NCBI RefSeq assembly: GCF_018603905.1
Contig: NZ_JAHFZZ010000010.1
Location: forward strand, 62,001 to 126,000
Reading direction: 5' to 3'
Source: Nonomuraea sp. NEAU-A123
GTDB taxonomy: Bacteria > Actinomycetota > Actinomycetes > Streptosporangiales > Streptosporangiaceae
Length of the DNA stretch: 64,000 bases
The notes below the pieces were generated by a model. The model was not told where the DNA came from and ran no database searches. It saw only the letters and a program-made list of their open reading frames with translations. The position numbers and the translations under genes are program-made. Positions 8,277 through 17,032 of the stretch are shown here, in pieces. Numbering within the stretch: position 1 is the stretch's first letter; the number at the start of each line of letters is the position of its first letter.

Positions 8277-9244
8277 GCCACGTCCTCGACGGCCAGGGAC
8301 GCGAGGGGCGGGCGCTCCGCCACGGCCATGTCCACCAGGTCGGCCTGCCCGTCGAGCCCGAACTGCAGCAGCCGGTGTTCGGGGGGAATGGCGGACAGCA
8401 CGCGGCCCTGGCGCTCCAGCCGCGACCAGGCGGTGAGCATGATCTGCCCGGCCATCCGGCCCAGCGCGGGCATGGCCTGGTGCCCGTGCACCCGGACGCC
8501 CAGATCCACCTGGGCCATCGCGTCCAACCCGACCAGCTCCAGCAGGTCCACCAGCAGCCCGAACTCCACCCCGTACTCGGTGACGAACGGCACCTTCTCC
8601 AGCGCTTCGCGGCGGGCCGCGTACTCCCCGCCGAGCGGCTGGACGAACCCCGCCAGCTCCGGCCAGAACATGTTGAGCAGCGGCCGCGCGACCAGCTCGG
8701 TGACCCGCCCGCCCCCGCCGCGCGACAGCACCCCGTCGGCGCCGGTGTAGGGCCGCTCGTAGGCGGCCTTGACGAACTGGATCCGCTTGTCGACGAGCAG
8801 CGGCCCGAGCAGCCCGGAGACGAAGTGCGCGCCGAAATTACGCAGGTCCGCGTCCACGAACACGATCAGCTCCCCGCTGGCGGCCGCCAGCCCCTTCCAC
8901 AGCGCCTCTCCCTTGCCGGTCAGCGGCGGCAGATGCGCGAGCACGGCGTCCTGCGCCACCACCCGGGCCCCCGCCGCGGCCGCCCGGGCGGCGGTCGTGT
9001 CGGTGGAGTTCGAATCGACCACGAGGATCTCGTCCACGAGCGGCGCCCGCTCGACGAGATCGCGACGGATCACGCCGACGATGTTGCCAACTGTCCGCTC
9101 TTCGTCACGGGCAGGCAAGACAACGCTTACCGTGGTCCTTCCCTTGGCCAAGAGGAGGGCGTCGACCGGCCACTCGGCTGCGACGCTCGAGTGCGGCCCG
9201 TACCACTCCTGGACCTTGGCCAATGCGCGCAGATCTGTCTCCAT
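8273..9244 (-). CDS. gpgS: Glucosyl-3-phosphoglycerate synthase
   Basis: GpgS (GT81) transfers glucose from a nucleotide sugar to 3-phosphoglycerate, giving glucosyl-3-phosphoglycerate. In mycobacteria this is the first step toward methylglucose lipopolysaccharides, and in other bacteria toward the compatible solute glucosylglycerate. The 323 residues include the GT-A start SVVLPARDEERTVG near 41, the metal-binding FVDADLRNF (DAD) near 129-137, and the conserved LAGFVQPLGGEYAARR segment near 195. Length and order match mycobacterial GpgS. It is the first gene of a two-gene operon with the GT4 gene. No GpgP phosphatase is adjacent. Confidence 0.88.
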   Translation of the reverse strand: METDLRALAKVQEWYGPHSSVAAEWPVDALLLAKGRTTVSVVLPARDEERTVGNIVGVIRRDLVERAPLVDEILVVDSNSTDTTAARAAAAGARVVAQDAVLAHLPPLTGKGEALWKGLAAASGELIVFVDADLRNFGAHFVSGLLGPLLVDKRIQFVKAAYERPYTGADGVLSRGGGGRVTELVARPLLNMFWPELAGFVQPLGGEYAARREALEKVPFVTEYGVEFGLLVDLLELVGLDAMAQVDLGVRVHGHQAMPALGRMAGQIMLTAWSRLERQGRVLSAIPPEHRLLQFGLDGQADLVDMAVAERPPLASLAVEDVA

Positions 9245-9349
9245 GCGGTTAGCCCCGATCTCTTCTGGTCAGGTCGGCGACATCTGCCCCGTCAATACAT
9301 CTTCGAACATGTTTGTTTCATTCCACGTAATTGTGGGATAAGCCGGACT

Positions 9350-10306
9350 GTGTTCCCCACTACTACTCGGGTCGGCATCATCGGTGCCGGAAATGTCGCC
9401 GCTCGTCACACGGACGTGCTGTCCGGTTTCTCCGACGTGACGATCGCGGGAGTCGCCGACACAGATCCCCGAAGATCCGGGGCTCTGGCCGAGCGGCACG
9501 GCTGCCCTGCCTACGGCAACCATTCCGATCTTCTGGACGCCGGCGGTTTGGACGCTGTCTATATCTGCGTGCCTCCTTTCGCGCACGGTAACCCGGAACA
9601 GGATGTTCTATCGTGCAATCTCCCGATTTTTGTAGAAAAGCCGCTTTCGCTTGACCTGTCCACAGCGGAAAAGATCGCCACCGAAATAGATCGCCGGGGC
9701 CTGCCTTCGGCGGTCGGGCACCATTGGCGCTACCTGGACATCGTCGACCAGGCCCGCGAGGTGCTGGCCAACCGTCCGGTACGGCTGGCACTGGGCCACT
9801 GGCTGGACAAAGTGCCCCCGGTCGGCTGGTGGCTGAAGCCTGAGATGTCGGGCGGCCAACTGGTCGAGCAGGCCGTCCATGTCCTCGACCTGGCCAGGGT
9901 CCTGGTGGGCGAGGTGACGATGGTGCACGCCGTGCCGGCGGAGAACGCCACGGACGGAGAGGTCGATCGGGCCACGGCGGCGGTGCTGCGGTTCGCGGGC
10001 GGCGCCGCCGGCCTGCTCGCCGCGACCAGCCTGCTCGCGCGCAAGCACCGGGCGGGGCTGGAGGTGCACGCCGAGGGCGTCTCGCTCGACCTGAGCGAGG
10101 ACCGGCTGCTGGTGGACGGCGAGACCACCGTCCAGGACGGCGGGGAGGCGAAGGTGCGGGTGGACCGGACCTTCATCGACGCCGTTCAGGGCAAGGAGGC
10201 CGATGTGCGCGTGCCGTACCGGGAGGCGCTGAAGACCCACCGGCTGGCGCTCGCCCTCGCGCGGTCCGCGGCCGAAGGAAGGCCGGTGACGACACCCGAT
10301 GTGTGA
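9350..10306 (+). CDS. Gfo/Idh/MocA-family oxidoreductase
   Basis: The 318-residue NAD(P)-dependent dehydrogenase has an N-terminal Rossmann fold (VGIIGAGNVAARH near residue 8), the family EKP motif (FVEKPLSLD near 93) and a C-terminal alpha/beta domain with GGQLVEQAVHVLD near 165, where the catalytic His lies. I chose the GTG at 9350 (VFPTTTRVGI) because it begins just before the Rossmann strand; the frame stays open far upstream but there it is antisense to gpgS. It is likely the first gene of the sugar-catabolic cluster and overlaps the next gene by 8 bp. The substrate is probably a sugar, sugar acid or glycoside. Confidence 0.88.
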   Translation: MFPTTTRVGIIGAGNVAARHTDVLSGFSDVTIAGVADTDPRRSGALAERHGCPAYGNHSDLLDAGGLDAVYICVPPFAHGNPEQDVLSCNLPIFVEKPLSLDLSTAEKIATEIDRRGLPSAVGHHWRYLDIVDQAREVLANRPVRLALGHWLDKVPPVGWWLKPEMSGGQLVEQAVHVLDLARVLVGEVTMVHAVPAENATDGEVDRATAAVLRFAGGAAGLLAATSLLARKHRAGLEVHAEGVSLDLSEDRLLVDGETTVQDGGEAKVRVDRTFIDAVQGKEADVRVPYREALKTHRLALALARSAAEGRPVTTPDV

Positions 10307-11402
10307 GGTGCTGAGCATCGAGGCGCCGGGGGAGATCACGCTGGTCGAGGAGAAGCTCCCGGCCGTGCCCGACGGCGGGTTCCGGGTGGCCACCACGTAC
10401 AGCGGGATCTCGGCGGGCACCGAACTGACCTACGTCAAAGGCAGCAACCCCTACCTGTCCGCGACCTGGGATCCGGCGCTGGGGCTGTTCACCGAGGGCA
10501 CCCCGTCGATCGGCTATCCGGTGCGCGGCATCGGATACATGCAGGTGGGCAGGGTAGTGGAGACGCGTACGCGGGCCGTGCGCGAGGGAGCGCTGGTCGC
10601 GATGGCCTATGGGCACCGCACCGGCTACGTGGCCGATCCGATGACCGACCGGTTCGTGGAGCTGCCCGGCGACCTCGACCCGATGCTCGGCGTCTTCGTC
10701 GCCCACATGGGGCCGATCTGCGCGAACGGGCTGCTGCACGCCGCCACCGACCTGCACGGTCCCAGCGTCAGGGATCTCGGTGACGGCGTACGCGGGCGGC
10801 GCGTGGCCGTCGTCGGCGCGGGCGTGGTCGGGCTGCTGACGGCGTCCTTCGCCCTCGCGTACGGCGCGGCGGAGGTCGTGGTCGTGGACGAGACCCCGGC
10901 CAGGCTGGACATCGCCGAGGCGCTCGGTACCGAGGTCCTGACCTTCGACGAGGATCCGGCCGTCGAACTGAAGCGACGCTGGCGGCACGCGCCCAGCGAC
11001 CGCGGCGCCGACGTGGTCTTCCAATGTCGCGGCAGGCCGCGCGCCCTCGCCCTGGCGCTGAGGCTGATCAGACCGCAGGGCACGGTGATCGACCTGGCCT
11101 TCTACACCGACGGCGCCGATGAGGTGCGGCTGGGTGAGGAGTTCCACCACAACGGCCTCTCGCTGCGCTGCGCCCAGATCGGCCGGGTGCCGCGCGGGCT
11201 GGCCCACGCCTGGGATCGGGAGCGGCTGTCGTACGAGACGATCGCGCTGCTCAGGCAGCGGGGCGACGGGCTACGTGAGCACGTGATCACCGATGTCGTC
11301 GGCTTCGCCGAGGCCCCCCAGTTCCTGGCCGATCTCGCCGCGCGCCGGAGGCACTCCGTCCAGGCCGTGCTCCGCGACCACGTCGAGGATGAGCGCGGCT
11401 GA
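10299..11402 (+). CDS. BchC-like medium-chain dehydrogenase (MDR), paralogue 1
   Basis: This 367-residue MDR protein has YSGISAGTELTYVKGSNPYL near residue 30-50, a Rossmann motif VAVVGAGVVGLLTA near 170 and GEEFHHNGLSLRC near 285. It lacks the usual GHE and four-cysteine zinc motifs, resembling the BchC-like subgroup often annotated as zinc-binding alcohol dehydrogenase. It shares these landmarks with the gene at 13369-14433, so the pair arose by duplication. It overlaps the upstream oxidoreductase gene by 8 bp. A role in oxidising a sugar or polyol in this locus is inferred. Confidence 0.82.
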   Translation: MCEVLSIEAPGEITLVEEKLPAVPDGGFRVATTYSGISAGTELTYVKGSNPYLSATWDPALGLFTEGTPSIGYPVRGIGYMQVGRVVETRTRAVREGALVAMAYGHRTGYVADPMTDRFVELPGDLDPMLGVFVAHMGPICANGLLHAATDLHGPSVRDLGDGVRGRRVAVVGAGVVGLLTASFALAYGAAEVVVVDETPARLDIAEALGTEVLTFDEDPAVELKRRWRHAPSDRGADVVFQCRGRPRALALALRLIRPQGTVIDLAFYTDGADEVRLGEEFHHNGLSLRCAQIGRVPRGLAHAWDRERLSYETIALLRQRGDGLREHVITDVVGFAEAPQFLADLAARRRHSVQAVLRDHVEDERG

Positions 11403-12590
11403 CCAGCTGAAGTCGTGGCAGCCGTGACCCTGCAGGCTGAACGGGTCGAAGTACTCGCGGAAGCCGGACTCCGTGACCGCCCTGATCATGCCGTCGGCGA
11501 GCGGGGCCGCCAGGTCGGGGCGGCGGTGCCGCAGTCCCTGCCAGACCAGCCAGGTCAGGTTGATCCAGCTCGGCCCGCGCCAGTAGCGCGCCGGGTCGAA
11601 CTCCGGCGCGGCGGGCGCGAAGCTGGGCAGCACGCCGTCCTTCAGCCCGAACCGGTCGAGCGCCGTGCCGATCACCGCGTTGACGATGTCGCGCGGCAGG
11701 TCGGGCAGCATGAGCGGCACCAGCCCGGCCGCGCTGTTGGAGCGGATCAGGCAGCCGGTGAGCACGTCGCGGGCCTGGAAGAGGCCGTCGTCGTAGAGAT
11801 GCTCGACCATGGCCGCGGTGACCGCGGCGGCCTCGCGGTGATGCGGCTCCGGGTCGCCGCCGCACACCTTCGCGATCTTCGCCAGCGTCAGCTCCGCCAC
11901 GCCGTAGGCGGCGTTGAACAGCGGGTCCTCGACGCAGAACGCCCCAGGCCGGCGGTAGCCGGTGTCGCGGTAGGCGCGGGCCAGCTCGGTGTAGCGCTCG
12001 TAGTCGAGATCGGTGGGCCGCTCGTCGGCGCTGACGTGGGTGAGGTCCCTGCGCGTGACGCCGGCGGGCCCGGTCTCGACGGCGGCCAGCGGGGCGTCCC
12101 AGGCCGGGCTGTTGTCCATCCCCGACTCCCACGGATGCACGATCGAGATCAGCCCCTCGGGCGACCGCCGCGCGGTGCGCAGGAATTGCTGCTGCGCCAC
12201 CAGCCGGGGATAGATCCTGCGCAGGAAGGCCGGGTTCGGCTCGGCGAGATGCACCTGCCAGGCGGCCAGGGCGTGCACGGGCGGCTGCACGATGCCGGAG
12301 GTCGCCCAGCCGGACGGGGCCCGCGCCTCCCAGAACTCCGGGCCGGGGAAGTAGGCGCCCTCGGGCACCTTGGGGTTGAACGCGATGTGCGGCACCCTGC
12401 CGTCGCGCCACTGGGCGCCGAACAGGGCGAGCAGCTCCGACCTGGCCCGGCGCGGTGACCAGCGGGCGTTGCCGATCGCGATGAAGGCGGAGTCCCAGCT
12501 CCACTGGTGGGGATAGAGGCGGCGGGAGGGCACCGTGTAGCTGCCGTCCCAGTTGGCGACCAGCACGCGCACGGCGTCACGGAGGATCAT
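11271..12590 (-). CDS. GH63-like glycoside hydrolase (glucosyl-/mannosylglycerate hydrolase type)
   Basis: The 439-residue protein has the (alpha/alpha)6 barrel hallmarks of the bacterial GH63 and MGH/GgH group: HQWSWDSAFIAIGN near 27, HPWESGMDNSPAWD near 150, YWRGPSWINLTWLVWQGL near 348 and a late GCHDFSWSAALILDV segment. It has no signal peptide, so it acts in the cytoplasm. The start at 12590 overlaps the TIM-barrel gene by ATGA. The last 44 codons run antisense through the convergent dehydrogenase gene, and the true fold probably ends before that tail. Glucosylglycerate hydrolysis is possible given nearby gpgS, but unproven. Confidence 0.78.
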   Translation of the reverse strand: MILRDAVRVLVANWDGSYTVPSRRLYPHQWSWDSAFIAIGNARWSPRRARSELLALFGAQWRDGRVPHIAFNPKVPEGAYFPGPEFWEARAPSGWATSGIVQPPVHALAAWQVHLAEPNPAFLRRIYPRLVAQQQFLRTARRSPEGLISIVHPWESGMDNSPAWDAPLAAVETGPAGVTRRDLTHVSADERPTDLDYERYTELARAYRDTGYRRPGAFCVEDPLFNAAYGVAELTLAKIAKVCGGDPEPHHREAAAVTAAMVEHLYDDGLFQARDVLTGCLIRSNSAAGLVPLMLPDLPRDIVNAVIGTALDRFGLKDGVLPSFAPAAPEFDPARYWRGPSWINLTWLVWQGLRHRRPDLAAPLADGMIRAVTESGFREYFDPFSLQGHGCHDFSWSAALILDVVAEHGLDGVPPARGEIGQELGGLGEADDIGDHVLT

Positions 12591-13372
12591 AGGAACTTCC
12601 TGATGAAGGCCGCCGTCTGCGGAAGGACGATCTCGGCCTCGCCGCGCAGACGGCATTCGAGCGCGAGATAGCCCTCATAGCCGAGGGCGTCGAGCGTGGC
12701 CAGTTGCGCGCCCCAGTCGAGGTGGCCGGTGCCGGGCTCGTTCCTGTTCGACTCGCTGATCTGCATGTGCGCGAGGTATGGTGCCGCATCCATCAGCGAG
12801 CGGCAGGGATCGTCCTCTTCGATGTTCATGTGGTAGGTGTCGCCGACGACCCTGATGGAGTCCGTCGAGCAGTACGACACGGCCTCGGCGAGGGTGTTGA
12901 CCATGTGGTTCTCGTAGCGGTTGAGCGGCTCCAGCATGATCAGCACGCCGTTGCGCTGCGCGTGTTCGCCGAGCACGCCCAGCGCCTCCGTCAGCACCTC
13001 GCGGTCCTGGTCGGCGCCGCGCGGCGGCTCGAACGGCGGCAGCCTGCGCGAGAACTGCCCCCAGGAGGCGGGCGTCATCACCCCGATGCCGCCGAGCTCG
13101 GCGATGACCGTGAGCTGCGACCTGAGCTGCTGGATCGCGTCCATGCGCTTGGCGGGGTCGAAGTCGCCGATGAAGTGCGGCATGTCCACGCACACCGTCG
13201 GCATGACCACGCCGTCGGCCAGCGCCCGCTTGAGCTCGGTCAGCCGGTTGGCGAAGTGGAAGTCCCCCTTCCCGCGCAGCTCGATCGCGTCGAACCCGGC
13301 GTCGGTCGCGAACGCGAACTTCTCCTGCAGGGAACGGCCGGGCAGAAGCTGCTCTTGTACGGCGAGCTTCAC
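12587..13372 (-). CDS. Sugar phosphate isomerase/epimerase-type TIM barrel
   Basis: This 261-residue protein belongs to the AP-endonuclease-2-like TIM-barrel family (xylose isomerase-like). Metal-binding acids appear in the expected strands: ELRGKGD near 31, MLEPLNRYENH near 150, VVGDTYHMNIEE near 178 and LALECRLRGE near 239. Relatives isomerise or epimerise sugars and inosose, and some act as lyases on 3-keto-glycosides. It is coupled by ATGA overlaps to the dehydrogenase upstream and the GH63-like gene downstream, so the three form one minus-strand operon. The reaction cannot be fixed from sequence. Confidence 0.85.
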   Translation of the reverse strand: MKLAVQEQLLPGRSLQEKFAFATDAGFDAIELRGKGDFHFANRLTELKRALADGVVMPTVCVDMPHFIGDFDPAKRMDAIQQLRSQLTVIAELGGIGVMTPASWGQFSRRLPPFEPPRGADQDREVLTEALGVLGEHAQRNGVLIMLEPLNRYENHMVNTLAEAVSYCSTDSIRVVGDTYHMNIEEDDPCRSLMDAAPYLAHMQISESNRNEPGTGHLDWGAQLATLDALGYEGYLALECRLRGEAEIVLPQTAAFIRKFL

Positions 13373-14433
13373 GGTGACTCCTCCTTCGGCGAATCTTGGA
13401 TCGGTGAATCCTCGAATTCGAAGACGAGCTGGAGCACCTCGGACGGGTGCTTGTCGATCAGGTCGAAGGCACTGGGCGCGCCATCGACGGGCACGATGTG
13501 GCTGACCAGGCTGCGCACGTCGATCTCACCCGCGTGGACGAGGTCCATGAACGTGCGCTGCAGGCGCTCGACGTCCCAGCGCTGGGACAGCCAGGAGGCG
13601 ACGCCGCCGATCTGGGAGGAGACGAGCTGCACCTGGTTGTGGTGGAACTCCTCGCCCAGCCGGAGCCCGATGCCGTCGCCCTGGTAGAAGCCGCCGGCCA
13701 CGACCCTGCCGCCCCTGCGGACGGTCCTGATCGCCTCGTGCAGGCCCAGGTGGCTGCCGCTCAGCTCGATGGCCGTGTCGGCGCCCTCGATCCGCTTGCG
13801 GATGAACTCGGCCACGGACCCGGACGTGATGTCGAACGTCTCGGCCGCGCCGTACTGCCTGGAGAGCTCGAGGCGGGCCGGAATGGCGTCGGCGGCCACG
13901 ACCCGGGCACCGCTCAGCACGGCGAGGCGGGTGGCCAGCAGGCCGATGACGCCCTGCCCGAAGATCGCGATCTGGTCGCCCAGATGCACGTCGGCGGCGT
14001 GCACGGCGTTGAGCGCGATCGCGCCCACCCGGGCGAAGACGCCGCCCAGCGGGTCGGCGCCGGGCGGGAGCACGTGGCCGACCAGCTTCTCCGCGGGCAC
14101 CACCGCCTCGGCCCGGTGACCCCAGATGCCCCAGACGAGGTGGCCGACGGGTGGGTCGGCCACATCGGGCGCCGCCTCCACCACCTCGCCGACCTCCTGG
14201 TAGCCCCAGCCGGTCAGCGGGTAGGCGTGCGTCTGTCCCTCGAGGAACAGCCGCTGCTCCGCGTCCCACTTCCGGGTGAGATAGGGATTGGTGCCGCGAT
14301 AGGCGGTGAGTTCGGTGCCGGCGGAGACGCCCGAGTAGATCGTGCGGACACGCACGCAACCCGGCTCGAGCTCGGCGGGCGACTCCAGGCCGACGCGGAC
14401 ACGGCCTGGCTTTTCAAATGTGATGACGCGCAT
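13369..14433 (-). CDS. BchC-like medium-chain dehydrogenase (MDR), paralogue 2
   Basis: This 354-residue paralogue of the gene at 10299 shares YSGVSAGTELTAYRGTNPYL and GEEFHHNQVQLV, and has the Rossmann motif IAIFGQGVIGLLATRLA near 160. It also lacks canonical structural-zinc cysteines. I chose the ATG at 14433 (MRVITFEKPG), three codons inside an alternative GTG at 14442. It is the first gene of the minus-strand operon with the TIM barrel and GH63-like hydrolase, divergent from the ABC importer. It probably oxidises an imported sugar derivative or a product of the TIM-barrel enzyme. Confidence 0.83.
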   Translation of the reverse strand: MRVITFEKPGRVRVGLESPAELEPGCVRVRTIYSGVSAGTELTAYRGTNPYLTRKWDAEQRLFLEGQTHAYPLTGWGYQEVGEVVEAAPDVADPPVGHLVWGIWGHRAEAVVPAEKLVGHVLPPGADPLGGVFARVGAIALNAVHAADVHLGDQIAIFGQGVIGLLATRLAVLSGARVVAADAIPARLELSRQYGAAETFDITSGSVAEFIRKRIEGADTAIELSGSHLGLHEAIRTVRRGGRVVAGGFYQGDGIGLRLGEEFHHNQVQLVSSQIGGVASWLSQRWDVERLQRTFMDLVHAGEIDVRSLVSHIVPVDGAPSAFDLIDKHPSEVLQLVFEFEDSPIQDSPKEESP

Positions 14434-14753
14434 TCTCCACACTTACGCTTTATGATCAGACAAAAGTTTAAGGTTTAGTAGTCGTTTGCACACCATAGTC
14501 GTGCTCAGAACACTCTTAAGTCTACGACTTCCGCCAGAGCGGACTACCTAAATTTGGGTTTTTACCAGAGTGTCTTCCGGTAAGCGATCTTACCGACATA
14601 ACCCGCCCCGGGGTGGCATTCCTTGATCGGCGCGCCCAGAAAGGCCGTGAACGAACACGGCAGGGGTACAGACGGGTCTCGGTATCGCACCGCTAGTTGT
14701 GTCGTGTCGGTTCAGGGTAAGTGCGGCGTATCCCCGTTTCGGAGGAGCGTGCC
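14434..14753. promoter_or_regulatory. Divergent promoter region with CGGTAAG-N4-CTTACCG inverted repeat
   Basis: These 320 bp separate two operons of the sugar locus and are AT-rich for this genome. I see no gene. A perfect 7-bp inverted repeat with a 4-bp spacer, CGGTAAGCGATCTTACCG, lies at 14578-14595. It is a candidate operator, and the ROK regulator encoded at the end of the importer operon is the obvious candidate ligand. GGAGGAG at 14741-14747 is the ribosome binding site of the importer gene. Confidence 0.45.
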
Positions 14754-16115
14754 ATGCCGAAGAAGGTAGCTGCCGTCCTCTCCGTCGCGTTGCTGGCCGC
14801 GGCCTCGCTGGCCGCGTGTGGCGACGACGCCGGGAAGGCCGCCAACGAGATCACGGTCTGGACCGAGGAGAACCTCGAGGACCGCATGACCGTGCAGAAC
14901 CAGATCATCGCCGACTTCACCCGGAAGACCGGCATCAAGGTCAAGCTGGTCGGCGTGGCCGAGGACCAGTTCAGCCAGGTCGTCACCTCCGCCGCGGCCG
15001 CGGGGAACCTGCCCGACGTCATCGGGGCCCTGCCGCTGGCGTCCATCAGGGAGCTGGAGGCCAACGACCTGCTCGACACGGAGACGCCGGGCCAGGTCGT
15101 CGACAAGCTGGGCAAGAGCGGCTTCTCGGCGCGGGCCCTGGAGCTCGACACGTCGGGCGGGAAGCTACTGGCCGTGCCGAGTGACGCGTGGGCGCAGCTG
15201 ATCCTCTACCGCAAGGACCTGTTCCAGAAGGCCGGGCTGGAGCGGCCCGACACCTATGAGGCGCTGGAGGCGGCGGCGGCGAAGCTCAATACCGGCGGGG
15301 TCGCGGGCATCACGCTGGCCATCGCGCCGAAAGACTCGTTCACCGCGCAGAGCTTCGAGCACGTGGCGCTCGCCAACGGCTGCCAGCTGGTCGACAATTC
15401 CGGAAATGTCACCCTTGACTCGCCGCAGTGCGTGAAAGCCTTCGCGTACTACGCGAAGCTGGCGAAGGACTACTCGGTCAAGGGCAAGCAGGACGTCGAC
15501 TCCACCAGGGCCACCTACTTCGCCGGCAAGGCGGCGATGACCATCTGGTCGTCGTTCATCCTGGACGAGCTGGCGGGGCTGCGTAACGACGCGCTGCCCA
15601 GCTGCGCCGAGTGCCGGCAGGATCCCGAGTGGCTGGCCAAGAACACCGGGGTGGTCACGGCGCTGAAGGGCCCCGACGGCACGCCCGCCCAGTACGGGGA
15701 GATCGTCTCCTGGGCCATCACCCGCGACGCCGCCAAGGATTCCGCCGCGCAGTTCGTCTCGTACATGATGAACGAGGGCTACGAGCGGTGGATCGGGATG
15801 GCGCCCGAGGGCAAGTTTCCGATCCGGAAGGGGTTCGCGGAGAAGTGGAACAAGCTGCCCGCCGGAGTCGACACCAAGAAGCCGCTCGCGGACGTCTACC
15901 CGGCCGAGGTGCTCGACGCGCTGCGTAAGAGTCCGGACACGTTCGCCCGCTGGGGCATCCCCCAGGGGCAGGGCAAGCTGGTCGGGGCCACGATGGGCGA
16001 GCTGCCCGTGCCCAAGGCGCTGAGCCAGATCGTGGACGGCTCGCTCACCCCGCAGGCCGCGGCGGCGCAGGCCAAGAAGGACGTGGAGACCATCAAGCGC
16101 GGGATCCGGCAGTGA
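14754..16115 (+). CDS. Sugar ABC transporter substrate-binding lipoprotein
   Basis: The 453-residue extracytoplasmic lipoprotein (family 1 sugar-binding fold) delivers its ligand to the permeases encoded next. The start at 14754 follows GGAGGAG by 6 nt. The signal peptide is VAAVLSVALLAAASLAAC with a clear lipobox LAAC, then the mature NEITVWTEENLEDRM strand. Later landmarks are the hinge-type DAWAQLILYRKDLFQKAGL near 146 and AAMTIWSSFILDEL near 260. The operon continues with two permease genes and a ROK regulator and lacks its own ATPase, so a shared MsiK-type ATPase is presumably used. Confidence 0.92.
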   Translation: MPKKVAAVLSVALLAAASLAACGDDAGKAANEITVWTEENLEDRMTVQNQIIADFTRKTGIKVKLVGVAEDQFSQVVTSAAAAGNLPDVIGALPLASIRELEANDLLDTETPGQVVDKLGKSGFSARALELDTSGGKLLAVPSDAWAQLILYRKDLFQKAGLERPDTYEALEAAAAKLNTGGVAGITLAIAPKDSFTAQSFEHVALANGCQLVDNSGNVTLDSPQCVKAFAYYAKLAKDYSVKGKQDVDSTRATYFAGKAAMTIWSSFILDELAGLRNDALPSCAECRQDPEWLAKNTGVVTALKGPDGTPAQYGEIVSWAITRDAAKDSAAQFVSYMMNEGYERWIGMAPEGKFPIRKGFAEKWNKLPAGVDTKKPLADVYPAEVLDALRKSPDTFARWGIPQGQGKLVGATMGELPVPKALSQIVDGSLTPQAAAAQAKKDVETIKRGIRQ

Positions 16116-17032
16116 CGGACCGGCGTGGCGGGACACTTCGGGAGCAGGAGGGCAGGGCGGGACTGGCGCTGATCTCCCCGACGCTGGTCATCACGCTCGT
16201 CGTGGTGGTGCTGCCGCTGTTCTGGGCGATCATGCTGGCCTTCCAGGACGTCCGGCTGATCAACATCCGCCGGGTGGGCGTTTTCGGGCACTTCACGCTG
16301 GAGAACTTCAGCTACGTCGTGTCCGAGCCGGGCTTCTGGACGGCTCTGGTCAACACGCTCGTCTACACCGTGGCGGGCACCGGCCTGTCGATCGCGATCG
16401 GGCTGGTGGCCGCGCTGGCGCTGCGCGACCGCTTCAAGGGCCGCACGCTGGTCAGGGCGTCCATCCTGGTGCCGTACGTGGCGCCGGTGGTGGCGGTGGC
16501 CTTCCTGTGGGAGACGATGCTGAACCCCCAGTACGGCATCGTGAACTCCTGGCTGAGCGAGCCCATCGCCTTCCTCACCCAGGCCAAGGGCACCTTCCTC
16601 GGCATCCAGGTGCCGGTGGCGCTGCTCACGGTGATCGCGTTCGAGGCGTGGCGGTATTTCCCGTTCGCCTTCCTGTTCATCCTGGCCCGGTTGCAGGCGC
16701 TGCCGGCGGAGTTGGACGAGGCGGCCGTGGTCGACGGTGCCACGCCGACGCAGCGCTTCCGGTACGTGATCCTGCCGCAGCTCTGGAGGATCATCGCGCT
16801 GCTGTCGGTGCTGCGGTTCGTGTTCACCTTCACCAAGTTCGACGACGTCTACCTGCTCACCGGCGGCGGGGCCGGCACGGAGGTGGTGAGCGTGCGCGTC
16901 TACAACTTCCTGACCGCGCGCGACGACATCGGCGCGTCGGCCGCCCAGGCGATCGTGCTGGCGGTCGTCCTGGTCGTGTTCCTGGTCCTGTATCTGAGGT
17001 TCTTCTCGGGGGGTGAGCGTGAGCAGGGATAG
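16112..17032 (+). CDS. Sugar ABC transporter permease (MalF type)
   Basis: This 306-residue inner-membrane permease has six hydrophobic segments, the first at about 17-40. The ATPase-contact EAA loop reads ELDEAAVVDGATPTQRFRYVILP near residue 205-227. The GTG start overlaps the stop of the binding-protein gene (GTGA), so the genes are coupled. It pairs with the following permease to form the translocation pore. Specificity is set by the binding protein and is unknown. Confidence 0.93.
   Translation: MTDRRGGTLREQEGRAGLALISPTLVITLVVVVLPLFWAIMLAFQDVRLINIRRVGVFGHFTLENFSYVVSEPGFWTALVNTLVYTVAGTGLSIAIGLVAALALRDRFKGRTLVRASILVPYVAPVVAVAFLWETMLNPQYGIVNSWLSEPIAFLTQAKGTFLGIQVPVALLTVIAFEAWRYFPFAFLFILARLQALPAELDEAAVVDGATPTQRFRYVILPQLWRIIALLSVLRFVFTFTKFDDVYLLTGGGAGTEVVSVRVYNFLTARDDIGASAAQAIVLAVVLVVFLVLYLRFFSGGEREQG

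Noticed and set aside
9304..9315. Imperfect palindrome CGAACATGTTTG upstream of the oxidoreductase
   Set aside because: Only 10 of 12 positions are symmetric and there is no second copy, so it is not distinguishable from chance.
8375..9349. Long upstream extension of the Gfo/Idh/MocA frame
   Set aside because: The extension is antisense to gpgS, is Arg/Pro/His-rich and matches no domain; the Rossmann fold begins only after GTG 9350.
11271..11402. GH63-like C-terminal tail antisense to the dehydrogenase
   Set aside because: It was kept inside the gene because no earlier stop exists, but it is not treated as a separate domain; it is probably a nonconserved read-through tail.
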